Source of the DNA: a bacterium
GTDB lineage: Bacteria; UBP18; UBA7526
Reading direction: 5' to 3'
Assembly (NCBI GenBank): GCA_030619985.1
Contig: JAUXAI010000054.1
Location: forward strand, 1-7,985
Length of the DNA: 7,985 bases
Shown piece by piece: positions 5,550 to 7,985 of this stretch (position 1 is its first letter; each line of letters starts with the position of its first letter). The position numbers and the translations under genes were made by a program. The notes beneath the pieces were generated by a model. It worked only from the letters and a program-made list of their open reading frames with translations, did not search any database and had not been told where the DNA came from.

Positions 5550-6286
5550 TTTCGCTCTCTTTTAATCATTGCTTTTACCTTTTCTAAATCCTCTGGAGTG
5601 TCGACACCGATAGAATCGCATTCTGTCTCCACTACCTTTATCCTATAGCCATTCTCCAGAACGCGCAACTGTTCCAAGCCCTCTATTTTCTCTAAAGGAG
5701 TTGGTTTCATCTGGGCAAATTCTAATAAAAAATTTTTTCGGTAGCTATAGAGACCAAGATGTTTATAAGCCGTGATCCTGGATCTTGGATCCTGGAGCTT
5801 AGAATAAGGGATTAGGGAGCGGGAGAAGTAGAGGGCGAAGTTATCCTTATCAAAGACTACCTTGACCACATTGGGGTCTTCTATTTCCTCTTTCTTAGCT
5901 ATTTTATAGGCTAAGGTGGCCATAGGAATTTTGGGATTATCAACTAGAGATTTGATTGCTTCATCTATCGCTTGGGGTTCGATGAGTGGTTCGTCTCCCT
6001 GAATATTGGCCACAATATCAACATCTAAATCCTTTGCTGCTTCCGCCACTCTCTCTGTTCCAGAAGACAAGGAAGGAGAAGTTAAGACTGCTTCTGCCCC
6101 AAACTCTCTTGCCTTTTTCAGGATACGTTCATCATCTGTAGCAATAATTACTTTTTCCAAAGTTTTTGCCTGAGATGCTTTTTCCCAGACATGCTGGATC
6201 ATAGGCTTTCCTGAGATATCTGCTAAAGGCTTGCCAGGAAAACGTTTTGAACCATACCTTGCGGGAATGACACCGATGGCTTTCAT
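5546..6286 (-). CDS. kdsB: CMP-Kdo synthetase (3-deoxy-manno-octulosonate cytidylyltransferase)
   Basis: A 246-aa cytidylyltransferase activating Kdo with CTP to CMP-Kdo, the donor for lipid A glycosylation. Motifs: IPARYGSKRFPGKPL (7-21, nucleotide binding), ATDD (49-52), SGTERV (75-80), NIQGDEP (94-100) with the Mg-binding Asp98, YKHLGLYSYRK (174-184), EQLR (205-208) and GVDTPEDL (227-234) with Asp229 as the likely second metal ligand. Length is typical. The ATG (6284-6286) is preceded by AAAGGAG at normal spacing. The gene ends in an ATGA overlap with kdsA. Residues about 164-172 (LQDPRSRIT), in the variable loop before YKHLG, are encoded by a 7-bp tandem repeat like those in the spacers, but the frame and flanking motifs are intact. 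Confidence 0.97.
   Translation of the reverse strand: MKAIGVIPARYGSKRFPGKPLADISGKPMIQHVWEKASQAKTLEKVIIATDDERILKKAREFGAEAVLTSPSLSSGTERVAEAAKDLDVDIVANIQGDEPLIEPQAIDEAIKSLVDNPKIPMATLAYKIAKKEEIEDPNVVKVVFDKDNFALYFSRSLIPYSKLQDPRSRITAYKHLGLYSYRKNFLLEFAQMKPTPLEKIEGLEQLRVLENGYRIKVVETECDSIGVDTPEDLEKVKAMIKRERK
5774..5801. repeat. Heptamer tandem repeat inside kdsB
   Basis: Three in-phase 7-bp units on the plus strand, GATCCTG, GATCTTG, GATCCTG, followed by a degraded GAGCTTA. The three good units total 21 nt, exactly seven codons, so the reading frame is kept. They encode part of the segment LQDPRSRIT just before the conserved YKHLG motif. Confidence 0.6.
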
Positions 6287-6310
6287 CTTCTTGCTCCTTT
6301 AGGCGCAATC

Positions 6311-6398
6311 AGTTGATAAGTCGGTTAGTCAACAAGTTGATTAGTTAATAAGTCCTTGTTAACTTGTTTCCTTGTCAACTTGTATCCTTGTTAACTTG
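6311..6398. repeat. Octamer tandem array filling the kdsB-rfaE2 spacer
   Basis: Eleven in-phase 8-bp units on the plus strand: AGTTGATA, AGTCGGTT, AGTCAACA, AGTTGATT, AGTTAATA, AGTCCTTG, TTAACTTG, TTTCCTTG, TCAACTTG, TATCCTTG, TTAACTTG. The first six share AGT. The last five alternate as a 16-bp higher-order repeat ending in CTTG. The array enters the rfaE2 3' end and supplies its TAA stop (6391-6393). Confidence 0.7.
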
Positions 6399-6864
6399 CT
6401 TTCTGAATCTTATTGATGAGGGCGCTTGTTGAATAGCCTTTCACCTCCGGGATGATAATTACTTTTCCCCCATGGGCTTCTACCGTATCCCTTCCCACCA
6501 CCTCTTCTTCTCTCCAGTCTCCACCTTTAACCAAGACAGTGGGAATGATTTTGTCAATTAAATTCTTGGGGGTCGATTCATCAAAAATAACAATATAATC
6601 CACTACTTCTAAAGCGCTTAAGATTTCTGCCCTATCCTTTTCCTTAACCAGGGGGCGATTAGGACCTTTTAAGGATCTCACTGAATTATCGCTGTTCAGG
6701 CCGACGATTAAAGTGTCACCTAACTTCTTCGCCTCTCTTAAATATCTTATATGGCCGAGGTGTAGAATATCGAAGCAGCCATTGGTGAAGACGATCTTCT
6801 TACCCTCCTTCTTCAGCCCTTCGACTATTTTCATTAACTCATCTAATATCTTTAACTTCTTCAT
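6391..6864 (-). CDS. rfaE2: D-glycero-beta-D-manno-heptose 1-phosphate adenylyltransferase
   Basis: A 157-aa stand-alone nucleotidyltransferase equivalent to the C-terminal half of E. coli HldE (also called HldC). It adenylylates heptose-1-phosphate to ADP-D,D-heptose. Motifs: FTNGCFDILHLGHIRYL (26-42) with the HxGH signature at 35-38, GLNSDNSV (55-62), RPLV (70-73), RAEIL (78-82), VKGGDW (112-117) and the C-terminal YSTS (144-147). Length is typical for the split form. The start ATG (6862-6864) overlaps the kinase stop as ATGA, so the two halves are translationally coupled although not fused. No strong ribosome-binding site is seen, consistent with coupling. The last codons and stop lie in the octamer array of the following spacer. 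Confidence 0.95.
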   Translation of the reverse strand: MKKLKILDELMKIVEGLKKEGKKIVFTNGCFDILHLGHIRYLREAKKLGDTLIVGLNSDNSVRSLKGPNRPLVKEKDRAEILSALEVVDYIVIFDESTPKNLIDKIIPTVLVKGGDWREEEVVGRDTVEAHGGKVIIIPEVKGYSTSALINKIQKAS

Positions 6865-7838
6865 CCGCTTCTCATTCTTTTTAAAAGCTCTTTCTTACTA
6901 ACTGTGGCCGCCCCAATTTCTCTTACCACTATTCCCGCAGCAAAGTTAGCAATTCGGGCACTGGATAGAAAATTGGCTCCCACAGCAAGGCCTAAAGCAA
7001 GGACGGCGGTCACCGTATCCCCGGCTCCGGTGACATCATACACCTCCTGGGCAACGGTAGGGATATCGATAGCCTTTTTATCTTTCTGGAAGAGAGACAT
7101 CCCCTCTGCTCCTTTAGTAACGAGTAAGGCCTTAAGGTCCAATTCTTTCAAGAGTCTTTTGCCAATAGAATGGATACTTTCTTCCTCGGTCAGGATCCCT
7201 CCTAAAGCAACCCGGGCCTCGTTCTTATTGGGAGTGAGGATGGTGGCTCCTCGATAGTCCTTGAAGTGGCCCACCTTGGGATCAATAACTACCTTCTTTT
7301 TATGTTTTTCTACTAGGGAAAAGATTTTCTTAAGTATGGAAGGAGTAATTATTCCCTTGCCATAGTCAGATACGATGATAATGTCCACCCGATTGATGAA
7401 TCTATGGAGGGCATTCATTAGTCTTTTTCTTATATGAGAAGCAATGGAATCCGTCTTCTCCTTATCGATGCGCACCATCTGCTGGCTATGAGCAATAATT
7501 CTTGTTTTCTGAGTAGTGGGGCGCGACCTATCGATGATCAGTCCTTGAGTGCTTGCCCCGCTCTTAGTCAAGGTCTTCTTCAGTCTCTTTCCCAAGGGAT
7601 CATTTCCTATAGTTCCTACCAGATAGACCTTCCCTCCTAAGGAATTTATATTCCTCACCACATTTGCTGCTCCTCCGGGGATGAAGGTTTCTTTCATAAC
7701 CTTGACCACTGGTACCGGAGCCTCAGGAGAAATGCGGGAGACGTCTCCATAGATATACTCATCCATCATGACATCCCCGATAACAAGCACTTTTGCTTTG
7801 TTAAATCTATTTACAATTTCAACGAGTCTCTTCTTCAT
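6861..7838 (-). CDS. rfaE1: D-glycero-beta-D-manno-heptose-7-phosphate kinase
   Basis: A 325-aa PfkB/ribokinase-family kinase equivalent to the N-terminal half of HldE (also called HldA). It phosphorylates heptose-7-phosphate at C1 to give the 1,7-bisphosphate. Motifs: [15 protein letters not shown] (17-31), [12 protein letters not shown] (34-45), [16 protein letters not shown] (54-69), VSDYGKGI (156-163), LTPNKNEA (201-208), TKGAEGM (241-247) and the anion-hole motif DVTGAGDT (268-275) with the catalytic base Asp274. SRISPEAP and the PGGAANV wording are typical of RfaE1 rather than sugar kinases of catabolism. The ATG (7836-7838) overlaps the gmhA TGA, with AAGGGG about 8 nt upstream. Bisphosphatase gmhB and epimerase hldD, needed to complete the pathway, are not in the window. 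Confidence 0.96.
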   Translation of the reverse strand: MKKRLVEIVNRFNKAKVLVIGDVMMDEYIYGDVSRISPEAPVPVVKVMKETFIPGGAANVVRNINSLGGKVYLVGTIGNDPLGKRLKKTLTKSGASTQGLIIDRSRPTTQKTRIIAHSQQMVRIDKEKTDSIASHIRKRLMNALHRFINRVDIIIVSDYGKGIITPSILKKIFSLVEKHKKKVVIDPKVGHFKDYRGATILTPNKNEARVALGGILTEEESIHSIGKRLLKELDLKALLVTKGAEGMSLFQKDKKAIDIPTVAQEVYDVTGAGDTVTAVLALGLAVGANFLSSARIANFAAGIVVREIGAATVSKKELLKRMRSG

Positions 7839-7985
7839 TTAAAGAGCCCCTTTTCCGCCAAATGGCAGATGATATGGCCTATGGTAATATGTACTTCCTG
7901 AATCCGAGGAACATCGTCTGAGGGGACAACCAAGGGAAGATCTACTAAGTTCTTTAATTTCCCTCCCCCCTTTCCTATAAAGCCA
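7835..7985 (-). CDS. gmhA: Sedoheptulose-7-phosphate isomerase, 3' end (cut by window edge)
   Basis: The last 49 codons of a SIS-domain protein; the 5' part lies beyond the right edge. The tail contains [20 protein letters not shown], then [20 protein letters not shown], the characteristic C-terminal segment of phosphoheptose isomerase, in which the RIQEVHI stretch carries the conserved His of the active site. GmhA makes heptose-7-phosphate from sedoheptulose-7-phosphate, the first step of ADP-heptose synthesis. The TGA stop (7835-7837) overlaps the rfaE1 start as ATGA, so the two are coupled. DiaA-like SIS proteins share this ending, but the neighbouring heptose kinase and adenylyltransferase make GmhA much the likeliest identity. 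Confidence 0.9.
   Translation of the reverse strand, partial: GFIGKGGGKLKNLVDLPLVVPSDDVPRIQEVHITIGHIICHLAEKGLFK

Noticed and set aside
6311-6398. Regular direct repeats resembling a CRISPR array
   Set aside because: Units are 8 bp with no unique spacers between them and no cas genes nearby. It is a degenerate tandem array.
6904-7257. Plus-strand open frame antisense to rfaE1
   Set aside because: Its openness follows from the codon use of the kinase on the other strand; no family features.

Overview
The window reads as one tightly packed, entirely minus-strand gene cluster from a Gram-negative (diderm) bacterium that makes Kdo- and heptose-containing lipopolysaccharide. All eleven genes run right to left. 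Several details argue against a model proteobacterium: the heptose kinase and nucleotidyltransferase are separate genes instead of a fused hldE, KdsA is of the metal-dependent (Cys-ligand) type, the hibernation factor is the long form, HPr carries a Ser at position 46, and rpoN is absent from its usual place between lptB and hpf. GC content is in the 40s percent by eye. An uncultured diderm lineage such as Omnitrophota is plausible, but this is a guess from gene order and I cannot place it from sequence alone.

Layout in transcription order: the 3' end of gmhA (right edge), rfaE1/hldA, rfaE2/hldC, kdsB, kdsA, kdsD, kdsC, lptC, lptA, lptB, hpf, and the 5' part of ptsH (left edge). Junctions are often translationally coupled: gmhA/rfaE1, rfaE1/rfaE2 and kdsB/kdsA overlap as ATGA, kdsC/lptC overlaps as GTGA, and lptC/lptA overlap by 11 nt. 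No convincing intrinsic terminator or strong promoter is visible.

The genes form a logical chain. GmhA, HldA and HldC serve ADP-heptose synthesis (gmhB and hldD are not in the window). KdsD, KdsA, KdsC and KdsB are the full route from ribulose-5-phosphate to CMP-Kdo. LptC, LptA and LptB belong to the LPS export bridge (LptD, E, F and G are elsewhere). Hpf and HPr follow, as in many bacteria where the lpt genes adjoin ribosome-hibernation and PTS regulatory genes.

The proteins are ordinary. The spacers are not. The four spacers longer than 100 bp, the kdsD/kdsC junction and one stretch inside kdsB contain short degenerate tandem arrays with periods of 7 to 10 bp. Each array has its own unit sequence, and several run into stop codons, start codons or terminal codons. 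This patchwork is the main thing in the window that standard annotation would not explain. I found no sign of a new defence system, mobile element or other novel protein system.
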